A stretch of 64,000 nucleotides of DNA from Paralithodes platypus (lineage: Eukaryota; Arthropoda; Malacostraca; Decapoda; Lithodidae): contig CM064572.1 of NCBI GenBank assembly GCA_032716605.1, forward strand, positions 37,836,010 to 37,900,009. Reading direction: 5' to 3'. Both the position numbers and the translations under genes were made by a program. The notes under the pieces were generated by a model that saw only the letters and a program-made list of their open reading frames with translations, did no database searches and had not been told where the DNA came from. This document shows, one piece after another, positions 9,851 through 20,860 of this stretch; position 1 is the stretch's first letter; every line of letters begins with the position of its first letter.

Positions 9851-10801
9851 TTGAAACAGGGGTGTGTGATGTCCCCGTGGTTGTTTACTGTATATATGGA
9901 TGGAGTCATGAAAGAAATACTATCAAGAGCAGTGAATGTTGGTGTATCGCTGAAAAGGGAGGGAATTGAGTGGAAGCTACCTATACTGCTGTTTGCGGAT
10001 GATACAGTTCTGATGAGTGATAATGAATGGGAGTTGCAGGGTCTGGTAAATGAGTTTGGAACAGTGTGCGAAAAACGGAATTTGAAGGTAAATACGGGGA
10101 AGAGCAAGGTTATGGTCTTCGAAAGGGGTGAAGTCACAGAGTGTGAGGTGAAGCTGAACGGTCAGGCTATGGAGATCGTCAACTCTTTTAAGTATCTGGG
10201 CAGTGTGTTGAGTAAAGATGGGACTATGGATAAAGAGGTGCGGGAGAGGGTACAACAGGGGAAGAGGGTTGTAGGAACGCTAAAAGCAGTAACAAGAAAT
10301 AGGGTGGTCAGTATGGAAGTGAAGAAGTCCTTGCATGACAGTGTGGTAATCCCGACACTGACTTACGGAAGCGAAGCATGGACGTTGGTTGAGAGACTCA
10401 GACCAAGAGTGAGAGCAGTGGAAATGAATTACTTAAGGAGTGCGTGCGGAGTTACATGGAGGGATAGACAGACTAATGAGGAAGTAAGAAGGAGGTGTGG
10501 TGTGGAGGTAGATGTGCTGGAAAGTGTGAAAAGGAACAACTTGAGATGGTTCGGCCATATGGAACGTATGGAAAGCGAGAGAATGACTAAGAGGGTGTAC
10601 GAGAGCGAGGTGGAGGGACAGAGGGGGAGAGGTAGACCGAATATGAGGTGGAAGGATGGAGTGAGGAACTACATGAACGAAGGCGGTGCTGGTTGGGGGG
10701 AGGGGCGTCGACTGACTGGGGACAGAGGTGCATGGGGGCGGTTCGTTCGTGGCCACCCCTTCGGGGATCACGGCGTCAGGCAATAGATAGATAGATAGAT
10801 A
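9851..10801 (+). mobile_element. RTE-like LINE R1, 5'-truncated, with (TAGA)n tail
   Basis: Inserted in J2 with the duplication GATGCAACGTT at 9840-9850 and 10802-10812. The same sequence is present once, uninterrupted, at the matching place of the other J2 copy (about 51770-51780). The element holds only the 3' half of the ORF and a TAGATAGATAG tail, with no 3' untranslated region. Confidence 0.9.
9852..10786 (+). CDS. R1 reverse transcriptase C-terminal half
   Basis: An open fragment of about 310 codons. It begins at LKQGCVMSPWLFTVYMDGV (RT motif B), followed by the catalytic LLFADDTVLMSDNEWE, VNTGKSKVMVF, FKYLGSVLSKDGTMD, and PTLTYGSEAWTLVERLRPR. The C-terminal module is LRWFGHMERMESERMTKRVY and RGRPNMRWKDG, ending GDHGVRQ. 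The stop TAG is the first unit of the TAGA tail. The residues upstream of motif B are missing, so no enzyme can be made. The 'LRWFGH' C-terminus is common to several RTE-like LINE clades, and I cannot choose among them. No true start codon: the frame opens at the truncation point. Confidence 0.85.
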
Positions 10802-12446
10802 GATGCAACGTTTCTTCGTATGGATAATGTAGGAAGGTCCTGTGTGATTGCAGGGTTATTGATTAATCTAATAGCTTTATTTTAAATTTTGTCCAACTGC
10901 CTCAATGCAACCACTCCACTTCCACTCCACAGAGGTGAACAGTAATCCATCTGAGAACGCACATGACTTTTATATATTACGGCCAACTGCTCGTCAGTGA
11001 AGAATTCTCGAACTCTGTACAGGAGTCCCAGTTTTTTAGAGGCATTCTTAGCAATGCTTCTAACATAATGTGTCCAGCTCAAGTTAGTAGTTAATGTTAC
11101 ACCGAGAATGTCAATACTAGGGGAAGTGGGAATATTTACATCATTAAAAAATATATGGGAGTCAGTGAGATTCTGTCGGTTAGAAAATTGAATGTACTTG
11201 GTTTTCTGTGCATTAAAGGAAACTAGATTCTTTTGTCCCCATTCTTCAATTCTAGAAAGGTCCTGGTTCAGAGAAATTGCAGTGCTTATTTTTGAATTTA
11301 TAAGATCGGGTTGGGTGAAAGAATTGGTAAATGTGAAGGAACTGTGGAGTGTTGAGTCATCTGCGTAGGAATGTATTGGATTATGAGTGGTAGATATGAG
11401 ATCATTGATATGAATGAGGAACAGAGTTGGGGCCAAAACTGATCCCTGGGGAACACCAGCATTTATTGAGTGAAATTGAGAATAAAGGCCATCTACCATT
11501 ACACATATTTTTCTGTAATGAAGATAAGAAGAAATTAGTGGAACTAATGATGCAAGGCCGTAGTGTGACATCTTCGACAATAAGGATTGATGCCAGACTC
11601 TATCAAATGCCTTTGATATATCCAGTGCTATTGTATGTGTTTCACCATGTTGGTCTGTAGCTTGGTTGATTTGATGCGTAAGAAGGTAAAGAATGTCTGT
11701 AGTTGATCGACATCGTCTAAAACCATATTGCCTATCACTGATTAATTTATTATTCTCAAGATGCTTAATTATGTGATTATTTAATATAATTTCAAAGACT
11801 TTACCAAGAGTGGAAGTTATTGCTATTGGTCTGTAGTTTGATGGATCTGAAGAGGCACCTTTTTTAGGAACTGGATGGATGTTTGCTTCTTTCCAGGGTA
11901 CTGGGAAGCATGAGGTATGAGTACATAGACGGAAAATGTTTGCCAATACAGGAGCGAGCACCAAGGAGCAATTCTTAAGTACTATTGGAGGAATTTCATC
12001 TGGACCAGGAGCCTTATCTACTGAGAGATTCTGCAAAATAGTTTTGACATGTCTGGTGTGGATCTTAAGTGAGGGGATTTCAGGCGAATTCAAATTAAGT
12101 ACAGGGACATCTTGATTTATTTCATCTAAGGTTGAGTTGGTGGAGAAAATATCCGCAAGAAGGTTAGCTTTACCTCGTGGGTCACTTACAAGATTGCCAG
12201 TCGGAGATTTTAATGGTGGAATGGATGAAGCAGTTGTGAAGTTGGATTTGAATGAGTTAAGAGTAGACCAAAATATTTTGTTATCATTTGGATTATTTAG
12301 AAGTTTATTTGCCTGCTTGTGGAGAAAGTTTGATTTAGTTAGGTTTAATACAGTTTTGGCATGATTTCTGATGTTTCTAAAGTAATTAAAGGCTTCATGT
12401 GTTTTTGATCTTGTGTATGCATTGTAGGCTATTGCTTTTTGTTCAG

Positions 12447-13190
12447 TTACTCTAGCACAATTATGGTCAAACCATTTAGCCTAGGTGAATTTGATCTGTT
12501 AATGTACTTTTGATGAGGAATAAAAGTTTCCATTCCAATTTTTACAAAATCTTGTATGTGGCTCAAGGTGGAGTGTGCATCATTAGAAAAGAAAGAGGTC
12601 CGGGGAATATCAATAAAGAAACCTTGAAGACCCTCCCAGTCTGCCCTATTGCAATGCCATTTAGTCACCAAAACAGGTTCAGAGTGGGAAGGTGTGGTAG
12701 GTGATAGACAGGTGGCCTGTATCAGACAGTGATCAGAAGATCCAAGCGGGGACCTCACTGTAACATCATAATTTTCTGAATTGGTTGTTAAAAATAAGTC
12801 CAGTAGGTGGGAATTATGATTAGGATTATCTGGTACACGGGAGGGTTGGTTGACTAGTTGAGTGAGATTAAATGAGTCTGCAAATAGCTCACATTCAAGA
12901 CCAGCATCATCAGTCCTGGCTGAATGAGTGAGCCATTCAACATTATGGACATTAAAATCACCCAACACAGTGATTTCAGAAGAAGCATTTAAGTTGAGGA
13001 CACTGAGTTGTGAGGACAGAGAATCAAAAAGACTTTGCTCTGGAGGAGTATTTGGGGAACGGTAGATGCAACATATTTATTTAAATTTACCAGCCGAAAT
13101 TAATTTGTATATAGAATAATCAAAATAGGGACAATTGAAACTAGTAACCTCCTCCAGGGCAATTTCAGATTTTGCGAAGCAACACACACC
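12447..13190 (-). pseudogene. J2 AP-like endonuclease domain, partial
   Basis: The minus-strand sequence reads GGVCCFAKSEIALEEV, a stop near 13078, IYRSPNTPPEQSLFDSLSSQ, VLGDFNVHNVEWL, and GSSDHCLIQATCL (the SDH motif). It then runs into the linker before a frameshift near 12470. This is the back half of an exonuclease/endonuclease/phosphatase fold that nicks target DNA. The N-terminal catalytic half is missing because the copy is 5'-truncated. Confidence 0.8.
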
Positions 13191-13204
13191 TCCTTTAGGT
13201 GTGA

Positions 13205-14711
13205 ACATGTGAACAATACTCAATACAAGGATGCACTATGCCCCTGTACAGAGCAAATAGCTGTGCAGGGGTAAAGAACCCCTTAAGGCGGTTGAGCTCA
13301 CCCAGCTTCTGGGAGGCTGCTTTAGCAAGACTGGTAATATGGTCCTTCCAACTGAGAGCAGAAGAAAAAGAGACACCAAGAATATTGAGAGAAAATGAAG
13401 GATTGATTCTTGTATTGTTGAAGAATACGGGATACTCCGCAGGGAGTTCCAGACGGGTAGATAGATGGAGAAATTGGGTTTTGGAAGCATTAAAGGAAAC
13501 AAGGTTTTCTCTGCCCCAATTGGAGATAGTAGTTAGATCAGAATTTAAGTGTTCTATTGCTTCATTCCGTTTGTCGTTGAGGAATTGCTGGCTTGGGCGT
13601 TCTGAAAAACTAATGGAGTAGTGTATGGTTGAGTCGTCTGCATATGAATGGATGGGAATTGAGGTACAGTTCAGAAGATCATTTATAAAAATTAGAAAAA
13701 GAATAGGAGATAGGACAGAGCCCTGAGGAACACCGGAGTTTATAGGGTGAGGAAGTGAGCGATAACCGTCCACAACCGCAGCTATGGAACGGCCGGAGAG
13801 GAAATTAGAGACAAAGGCACAGATGGAGGGATAGAAACCGAAGGAGGGTAGTTTAGAAATTAAAGATTTGTGCCAGACTCTATCGAAGCCTTTCTATATG
13901 TCTAGTGCAATAGAAAAAGGTCTCACCAAAGTCCCGAAAGGAGGATGACCAAGAGTTAGTAAGATATGAAAGAAGATCACCAGTAGAGCGACCCTTAAGG
14001 AAGCCATACTGGCGATCTGAGAGCAGATTATGAGGAGAGAAATGCTTAAGAAATTTGGAAGCAAGAATAGTTTCAAAACTTTAGAAATACAAGAGATGAG
14101 AGCAATTGGACGATAGTTGGAGGGTTGAGAGCGGTCACCCTTCTTTGGGACAGGTTGAATGAGAGCAAACTTCCAGCATGAAGGGAAGACGTTAGAGGAT
14201 AGACAGAGACGAAAGAGTTTGCCTAGGCAGGGAGTCAGCACGGAAGCACAGTTTTTTAGTACAACAGGAGGAACACCGTCCGGACCGTACGCCTTCTTAG
14301 TATTAAGCCCAGAGAGGGTAGAAAGTACATCTTTAGAAGAGATTAGGATATTAGGCATAAGTAAGAGAGAGGAGGGTGGAGAGGGAGGCATAGCACCGGA
14401 ATCATCCAAGGTGGATTTCGAGCAAAAGTTTGAGCGAAAAGTTTAGCTTTGTCAGAGGAAGAAGTGATGGTTGTGCCATCAGAGTGGGAAAGGGGAGGGA
14501 AAGACGAGGAAGAAAATTGTTGGAGAGGTTTTTGGCTAGATGCCAGAAAGCTTGGGAAGAGCTAGAGTTGGATAGTTCAGTGCATTTATTATTGATGAAA
14601 GAGTGCTTGGCAAGTCGAAGAACAGATTTGGCTTGATTCCGGGCAGAAACATAAGAAAAATTAGATTCTTGAATTTTAAGGCGTCGGTACCGTTGGAATG
14701 CTTCCTCCTTA
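13205..14711 (-). pseudogene. Jockey-like LINE J1, RT portion
   Basis: This is the upstream half of J1. In order: EESNFSYVSARNQAK-type linker (with SVLRLAKHSFINNKC), KKAYGPDGVPPVVLKNC, LIQPVPKKGDRSQPSNYRPI, and a frameshift near 13900 around the finger/palm boundary. It continues with NFLSGRSIAAVVDGYRSL, NSGVPQGSVLSPILFL, catalytic SYADDSTIHYSI, and SFNASKTQFLHL, ending IEYCSHV where J2 is inserted. The protein resembles that of J2 closely enough to align by eye along its length but is clearly a different family. The endonuclease is absent. It continues at 8974-9482. Confidence 0.82.
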
Positions 14712-14819
14712 TTAAAATGTGTAAACTAATGGCGCTAAACATGAAGGAGAAAGGGGCTCAGAAAAATAAAACAGTATTTCCCCTTAAAGATATAGTGACA
14801 AAAATATGTGATACTGCCT

Positions 14820-15022
14820 ATACAAATAACTAGACAAGAGGCAATATACTGTATATAATGATACAGCTATATTACGAGAGTGTAGCAGGGATTTAAAATA
14901 CAAGATAACGAAATATTACAGAGATGAATAATAACACAAGAGGCAATAAATATCAGGATAGTGCAATATTACAAGACGGTAACAGATTTAATATATATCA
15001 CTGAGAACTATTGCTTTCACCT
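14820..15022. repeat. ~85-bp dispersed/tandem repeat
   Basis: Two tandem units (about 14835-14900 and 14905-15022) share AGGCAATA, ATATTACNAGA and GTAACAGATTTAATAT. A third copy lies at 8560-8665, on the far side of the nested LINE block. No coding signal. Confidence 0.6.
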
Positions 15023-15322
15023 TCTCTCTCTGCCCCCCACCCTCCACACACACACTTTCTCTTTCCTTTCCCTGATCTACCCCCTTCTCTCTTCCACTCT
15101 CTTCTTGCCTTTCCCTTTACCCTTAGTCTCTTTTCTTCCCCCACCCTCTTCTTCCCTCCTTCCCTCTCTCTTTCATTCTGTACCCTCCTTTCTCCCTCTC
15201 TGTTGTCTTTTCACTTCCTCCTCCTCCCTCTTCTCACCTCTTTTCCCCTCCCGCTTCTATTCTCTCCCCTCTTTCCACCTCTTTCTTTTCTCCTCCTTCC
15301 TTTCCTTCCCTCTTCTTTTTCC

Positions 15323-15379
<57 letters not shown>

Positions 15380-15472
15380 CCATCCCTCTCTCTCTCTCTC
15401 TCCTCCCCTTCTTCCCCCTCTCTATTTCTGCTTCCCCCCTCTGTCTTCCCTCCTCCCCTCTCCCTTCTCTTC

Positions 15473-15568
<96 letters not shown>
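15023..15568. repeat. Pyrimidine-rich tract with long (CT)n
   Basis: CT-rich sequence throughout, with pure (CT)n near 15327-15376 and an uninterrupted run of about 44 CT units to 15568. The Leu/Ser-Pro frames (plus) and Glu-Arg frames (minus) of up to 227 codons are artefacts of this composition. Confidence 0.95.
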
Positions 15569-15570
<2 letters not shown>

Positions 15571-15611
15571 TTAAAGGACACTTGCAACCCGCGCTTCTGG
15601 ACCCTTTCATC

Positions 15612-15738
15612 CGTGTGTGTGTGTCTGTGTGTGACTATGTGTGAGAGAGAGAGAGAGAGAAATCATAAGTGTGCGATGTGTATGGGTGACTGTGTGTCTG
15701 TGTGTGTGTATGTAGCTGTGTGTGTGTGTGTATGTAGC

Positions 15739-15769
<31 letters not shown>

Positions 15770-15812
15770 CTGTGTGTGACTGCATGTGTGTGTGTAACTA
15801 TGTGTGTTTGAC

Positions 15813-15845
<33 letters not shown>

Positions 15846-15990
15846 GCGTGATTGTGCATGTGTGTGTGTGTATGAATGCATGTGTGTGTGTGTGAGAGAG
15901 AGAGAGAAAGAGAGAATAAGTGTGTGTGTGTGTGTGTGTGACTGTGTATGTGTGTGTGTGTGTGTTTGTGTGTGTATGACTATGTACATA
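15612..15990. repeat. (GT)n compound microsatellite
   Basis: GT arrays punctuated by ATG, CTG and a GA block at 15642-15660 and 15893-15915. Not coding. Confidence 0.95.
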
Positions 15991-16039
15991 TATATTTTTT
16001 GGACAGATAAACATTAAGGATAGAGCGACAGAATTGACA

Positions 16040-16640
16040 AGACCTTAAAACACGCAAGGAAACAAAGGGTATAATGATCACAGACAATGGTGAAATAAAA
16101 CAATTGATAAAAACAAAACTATATCAAACACAGTGGATATTACTGAAGAAAAATGAGAAACAAAACGATACATAAATAAACAAACCAACAGAACCAAGGA
16201 CCGAAGCAATAAAAAACAATAAAAAAACGAGGAATTAATGGACGAACCAAAGGAACCAAAACAAAACTAAACAATACAAAACAAGGACATTTTAATGAAC
16301 GAAACAAAGAATCCAAACAAAACTAAGAAAACAATAAAACACAAGGAAACTAATACACGGAAAGTAGAATAAAAACAAGTACGTTAGTGAACGAAACAAG
16401 GAACCAACACAAAACAAGGACATTAATGAACAAAACAAAACGAAACAATATAAAACAAGGAACCAAAACAAAATAAACAACAATGAAAATAATGAAAACA
16501 AAACTAAACCAAACAATAAAACAAGGAACCAAAACTAAACAATAAAAAACAAGGAAATTAATGAACAAAACCAAAAGCCAAAACAACACTACAATGAAAT
16601 CAATGAACGAAACCCAGAACTAAAAGAACAGAACAATAAA
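16040..16640. repeat. A/C-rich degenerate tandem repeat
   Basis: Repeated words AAACAAGGAACCAAAACAAAA and TTAATGAACGAAAC recur irregularly at about 40-60 bp. No gene. Confidence 0.75.
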
Positions 16641-16685
16641 GGGAGGAAATAGTGATAAACTGCAGACAGGGGAAGGAGAAAAGTA

Positions 16686-16688
<3 letters not shown>

Positions 16689-16775
<87 letters not shown>
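16689..16775. repeat. (AG)n microsatellite
   Basis: About 43 uninterrupted AG units. Confidence 0.97.
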
Positions 16776-16778
<3 letters not shown>

Positions 16779-16819
16779 GGGGATGAAACAGGACTAAAAA
16801 ACTGAATAGAAAAGAGGGG

Positions 16820-18395
16820 GATCTATCTATCTATTGCCTGACGCCGTGATCCCCGAAGGGGTGGCCACGAAAGAACCGCCCCCATGCACCTCTGTCCCCA
16901 GTCAGTCGACGCCCCTCCCCCCAACCAGCACCGCCTTCGTTCATGTACTTCCTCACTCCATCCTTCCACCTCATATTCGGTCTACCTCTCCCCCTCTGTC
17001 CCTCCACCTCGCTCTCGTACACCCTCTTAGTCATTCTCTCGCTTTCCATACGTTCCATATGGCCGAACCATCTCAAGTTGTTCCTTTTCACACTTTCCAG
17101 CACATCTACCTCCACACCACACCTCCTTCTTACTTCCTCATTAGTCTGTCTATCCCTCCATGTAACTCCGCACGCACTCCTTAAGTAATTCATTTCCACT
17201 GCTCCACTCTTGGTCTGAGTCTCTCAACCAACGTCCATGCTTCGCTTCCGTAAGTCAGTGTCGGGATTACCACACTGTCATGCAAGGACTTCTTCACTTC
17301 CATACTGACCACCCTATTTCTTGTTACTGCTTTTAGCGTTCCTATAACCCTCTTACCCTGTTGTACCCTCTCCCGCACCTCTTCATCCATAGTCCCATCT
17401 TTACTCAACACACTGCCCAGATACTTAAAAGAGTTGACGATCTCCATAGCCTGACCGTTCAGCTTCACCTCACACTCTGTGACTTCACCCCTTTCGAAGA
17501 CCATAACCTTGCTCTTCCCCGTATTTACCTTCAAATTCCGTTTTTCGCACACTGTTCCAAACTCATTTACCAGACCCTGCAACTCCCATTCATTATCACT
17601 CATCAGAACTGTATCATCCGCAAACAGCAGTATAGGTAGCTTCCACTCAATTCCCTCCCTTTTCAGCGATACACCAACATCCACTGCTCTTGATAGTATT
17701 TCTTTCATAACTCCATCCATATATACAGTAAACAACCACGGGGACATCACACACCCCTGTTTCAAACCAACATTCAGGTGAAAGAACTCGCTCTGCTCAC
17801 TCTCCACACATACTGCCGCCTTTGCACCCTCATACATGCTCTTCACTGCTTTCAGCAACTTGCCCTCTACTCCGTATATTCTAAGTACTTTCCACAAACC
17901 TTCTCTATCCACTCTGTCATAGGCCTTCTCCAAGTCCATAAAGGCAAGATACACCTTTTGTTTCTTCTCCAGATACTTCTCCACAACACAATTCAGGGTA
18001 AAAATCTGATCTACACATCCTCTTCCCTTCCTAAAACCTCCCTGCTCGCCCATCCATTTCTCCGTTCTCACTCTCTCAATCACTACCCTACTGTATACCT
18101 TGCCTACTACGCTTAGAAGACATATTCCTCGGTGGTTACCACACTCCTCTTTCCCCTTTGCCCTTATATAGGGGGACTATTATGCCAGTCTTCCAGTCAT
18201 CGGGTGCACTCCCCTTCTCCCATGCTAGTTTGCACATTCTCCATACCCATTCTATCACTATCTCACCACCATACCTCAACATTTCCCCACACACTCCATC
18301 TGTTCCTGGTGCTTTCCCCAACTTCACTCTTTTCATGGCTTCCCACACTTCTGACCTCCTGATCCCCAGGATGAGAGTGGGAAAAGTTGTGTGGA
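16820..18395 (-). mobile_element. RTE-like LINE R2, longer copy of the R1 family
   Basis: The (CTAT)n tail at 16820-16833 is the same TAGA tail on the minus strand. The element is near-identical to R1 where they overlap but extends about 600 bp further 5'. Its 5' end is lost at the CA-rich minisatellite starting near 18396. No target duplication is evident. Confidence 0.88.
16831..18383 (-). pseudogene. R2 reverse transcriptase, frameshifted
   Basis: The coding order on the minus strand is SEVWEAMKRVKLGKAPGTDG, WKTGIIVPLYKGKG, a frameshift near 18130, GGFRKGRGCVDQIFTLN, DLEKAYDRVDREGLW (RT motif A), GLKQGCVMSPWLFTVYMDGV (motif B), LLFADDTVLMSDNE (motif C), and TYGSEAWTLVERLRPRV. After a second frameshift near 17195 it reads MNYLRSACGVTW, LRWFGHMERM and GRPNMRWKDG, ending GDHGVRQ with TAG in the tail. 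This covers the whole RT palm. Two frameshifts and a missing N-terminus make it a pseudogene. The enzyme class copies LINE RNA into DNA at a nicked target. Confidence 0.85.
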
Positions 18396-18740
18396 AGGGG
18401 TGACACACACACACACACACACACATACAAACCCACCGAACAGATACACAGACAGACACAACGTACACACACACACACAAACCCAACGTACACACAAATA
18501 CACAAACCCAACGAACACACAAATACAAACACAACGCACACACACACCCACCGTACACATACACAGACAGACACACACACAACGTACACACAAACACAAC
18601 GTACACACCAACCCAACGAACACACCACAAACCCAACGTACACACACACACACAAACCCAACGTAAACAAACACACACACGCACACAAACCCAGCGTACA
18701 CACACATACACCTAACGTACACACACACAAATGCACACTG
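18396..18740. repeat. CA-rich minisatellite
   Basis: Units of the form ACACAAACCCAACGTACACA repeat irregularly (17-21 bp) between pure CA runs. Open frames here are compositional. Confidence 0.9.
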
Positions 18741-18861
18741 AAAAGTCAAGGAACTCCAGAGCATTATTTTAACTCCCCCAGACACCACCTAGGATTGAAC
18801 CCTGGACCAAGTGATCAACAGGCCAAAATGGGTTATTTTTCAAGCGGGGTTGCTTTCTCGA

Positions 18862-19264
18862 TTAATGGGGGTGGGGGGATGGTTCATTTTTTGGTAGATT
18901 TTTTTGTTTTTCATTTATGCATTATTGATTTTGTTTAATTTGCTCCCTAGACCTCCATCAAACTTATAATAACAATCTCAGAATCCCCCTTCAAGATATA
19001 CTTGTACATTTTTCGGTAGAAATATTCGGCCGGGTCCTCCTAAATTACAGGCTCACTATTGCTCGGTATTAAAACATCGACACCTATATGAAAAGTCTTA
19101 ATAATGACAGATAAATGAGGCGGAAGGTCTTAACATCGCCAAACTAATGGGTCGATCGTCTTAAAATCTGAAAATTAACGGGCCGAACGTCTTAAAATCA
19201 GAAGATTAATGGGGCTAAGCATGAGGGAGAAGAGGAGCCAGAAAAACCGACCATCTCCCCTTAA
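18862..19264 (-). mobile_element. Family-A element, full length but diverged
   Basis: Bounded by TTAA at 18862 and 19261. The right end AAACCGACCATCTCCCC is well kept; the left end is diverged with extra G runs. The core repeats (AAACTAATGGG, AAATTAACGGG) and the ATTTTTCGGTAGAAATAT hairpin are present. The GGCC stem is eroded (GGCCGGGTCC). Confidence 0.75.
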
Positions 19265-19294
19265 CTTTCCTTCATTGTTGGTCTCCCAAGCCAC

Positions 19295-19603
19295 TTAAGG
19301 GGAGATGGGTCGTTTTTCTGGTCCCCTTTCTCCCTCGTGTTAAGCTCCATTTGCTTTGAGATTATAAGACGTTCGGCCCATTACTTTGGCGATTTTACCA
19401 CCTTTCACCCCAATTCATTGTAAATTTTAAGGACTTTCGTGTCATTTAGGAGTCGATTTTTGTCCTGACGAGCGACAGCGAGCCTGAAATCTTTAGAGGA
19501 AGGACATTGTACAAATATATCTTAAAGGAGGGTCTAGAGGGTGTTTGTTTAAGCTTTGATGGAGGTCTAGCGAGGTAACTAAGAAATAAAGGAATACATT
19601 AAT
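19295..19603 (+). mobile_element. Family-A element, right end lost
   Basis: Begins TTAAGGGGAGATGGGTCG with a perfect left end. The hairpin block is shortened: the GGCC stem is deleted between GGAAGG and ACATTGTAC. Similarity ends near ATTAATTAAGACAG. Confidence 0.75.
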
Positions 19604-19672
19604 TAAGACAGTGATTCAGGTTCGAAAAATGGAGGTGCTGATGAGACACGTGACACGGCTGTTTAAGGGGGT

Positions 19673-19913
19673 AGTGGTTAGTTTTTGGTATATTTATCTA
19701 TTTATTATCTTATAGTTACCTCCCAAGACCTCCATCAAAATAACAAATGTATACCCTCAAAACCCCCTTCGTGATAAATGTGTACATTTTTGGGTAGAAA
19801 CATTTCCCGGCCAAAGGCCGATTCCTCCTAAACAGCAGGCTTAAATAGCAAAGAAAAGGTCCTTGGGGCTAAACATTAGGGAGAAGGGGGTCCAGAAAAA
19901 AAAATCCCCTTAA
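19673..19913 (-). mobile_element. Family-A element with internal deletion
   Basis: Only 241 bp between TTAA at 19673 and 19910. The hairpin CCCGGCCAAAGGCCG is kept. Most of the ~32-bp repeats are deleted between CAAAGAAAAGG and GGGGCTAAACATTAGGG. Confidence 0.75.
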
Positions 19914-19917
19914 CAAA

Positions 19918-20195
19918 ACAACCCCAGGATCTCCCTTCAAAATATATTTGTACATTTTTCGGTAGAAAAATGTCCCTGCCGAAGGCCGGTTCCTCCTAAA
20001 TTACAGGCTCACTATCGCTCGCCAGGAAAAAAATCGACACCTAAATGACACGAAAAGTCTTACTATGGACAATGAAAAGGAGTGAAAGCTCTTAAAATCG
20101 CCAAACTAATGGGCCTAACGTCATATAATCTGAAAACCAATGAGACTAAACATGAGGGAGAAGGGGGACCAGAAATAACGACTTATCTCCCCTTA
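19918..20195 (-). mobile_element. Family-A fragment abutting the previous copy
   Basis: Starts inside the A body (CCCCAGGATCTCCC). It carries the core GCCGAAGGCCGGTTCC, GCTCACTATCGCTCGCCAGG and three ~32-bp repeats, then ends ACTTATCTCCCCTTAC near 20195, with the terminal TTAA mutated to TTAC. Confidence 0.7.
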
Positions 20196-20339
20196 CGTCT
20201 CATTGCCCTATCATATCCGTTCCCTCCTCCCAACCGCCATCATTTGAGTGAATTTACCATTGATTGTTGGTCTTCTCATAATCCGGTATTCATCATTTAA
20301 TATAGCTTACATATTTTCCTTTCTCATATATTTTGGTGT

Positions 20340-20503
20340 ATTTTATAACTGTGTTTGGTTATTAACTTTAGTACCGTATGTATTTATAACTGTGTTTGGT
20401 TATTAACTTTAGTACAGTATGTATTTATAACTGTGTTTGGTTATTAACTTTAGTACCGTATGTATTTATAACTGTGTTTGGTTATTAACTTTAGTACCGT
20501 ATG
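20340..20503. repeat. 41-bp tandem repeat x4
   Basis: Four nearly identical head-to-tail units containing CTGTGTTTGGTTATTAACTT and ending GTACCGTATG. One unit has GTACAGTATG. The flanks 20196-20339 and 20504-20860 hold no recognisable gene. Confidence 0.95.
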
Positions 20504-20860
20504 TATTTCCACTTTCCATCTCTCATTATTCGTTTTCTCATACTGTATATCCATTTATATTTGTCTGCCATATTGTCCTCTGTTTTCGTTTATTTTGGGG
20601 GATTTTAGGAGCTGTATTTAGCTATTAACTATAATTTTCCTATCGCCTCTACGTTCTGCTCCCAACTGCCGTCATTGTAGTGTATTTACCATTGTCCGAA
20701 CGTTCCTATATCCGCGGCCGTTGTTGTGTGTGTGTGTGTGTGTGAGCTGCTAGACTTTATACTGATATACCCCTGCTCACACAATAGAACACGGCCTGCT
20801 GCTCTCTCTGCTTCATGGGTCTGCCTCAATTCTGGGAAGGGATGGGTGTGTGCTCTCGCT

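Larger units (their letters stand above)
9554..12480 (-). pseudogene. J2 reverse transcriptase and C-terminal domain (split by R1)
   Basis: Two exon-like blocks of one frame (10813-12480 and 9554-9850) flank the R1 insertion. Motifs in order: DKAPGPDEIPPIVLKNCS, SNYRPIAITSTLGKVFE, YGFRRCRSTTDILY, DISKAFDRVWHQSL, NAGVPQGSVLAPTLFL, catalytic YADDSTLH, LGVTLTTNLSWTHYV, YKSHVRSQMDYCSPLW. After the interruption it reads PRRTRAAESAHEF and TTLWNSLPSNCFPQTY, ending HFMNGGCL. The layout is that of jockey/I-type ORF2, which reverse-transcribes LINE RNA at a nicked target. A frame break near 12480 separates this part from the endonuclease, so even the pre-R1 copy was inactive. Confidence 0.85.
9483..13204 (-). 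mobile_element. Jockey-like LINE J2, inserted in J1
   Basis: The 13-base poly(T) at 9485-9497 is the poly(A) tail on the plus strand. The 5' end at 13204 is truncated within the endonuclease domain. The 6-bp duplication ACATGT is at 9477-9482 and 13205-13210, and removing J2 restores the J1 reading frame across CSHV-WGDSS. J2 is itself interrupted at 9851-10801 by the R1 LINE. A sister copy at 51402-52901 has no such interruption. Confidence 0.88.
8689..14787 (-). mobile_element. Family-A element forming the outer shell of a nested LINE block
   Basis: The left part is 8689-8973. TTAAGGGGAC is at the start, the hairpin GGTC-GAA-GACC is at 8863-8873, and GCTCGCTAGCGCTCGCC follows. The right part is about 14712-14787 (ACTAATGGCGCTAAACATG to CCCCTTAA). 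Between them lie three LINEs. About 60-70 bp of the expected A middle are missing at the junction, so a small deletion accompanied or followed the LINE insertion. That the two parts belong to one element is inference from order and orientation. Confidence 0.6.

Noticed and set aside
14961..15644. Long Leu/Ser/Pro-rich frames (up to 227 codons) and Glu-Arg frames on the other strand
   Set aside because: They translate CT-rich simple repeat; no codon bias, domain or start context.
18132..18788. Cys/Val-rich frames over the CA minisatellite (151-191 codons)
   Set aside because: Compositional translation of ACGTACACACAAACC units, fused by chance to the end of the R2 LINE.
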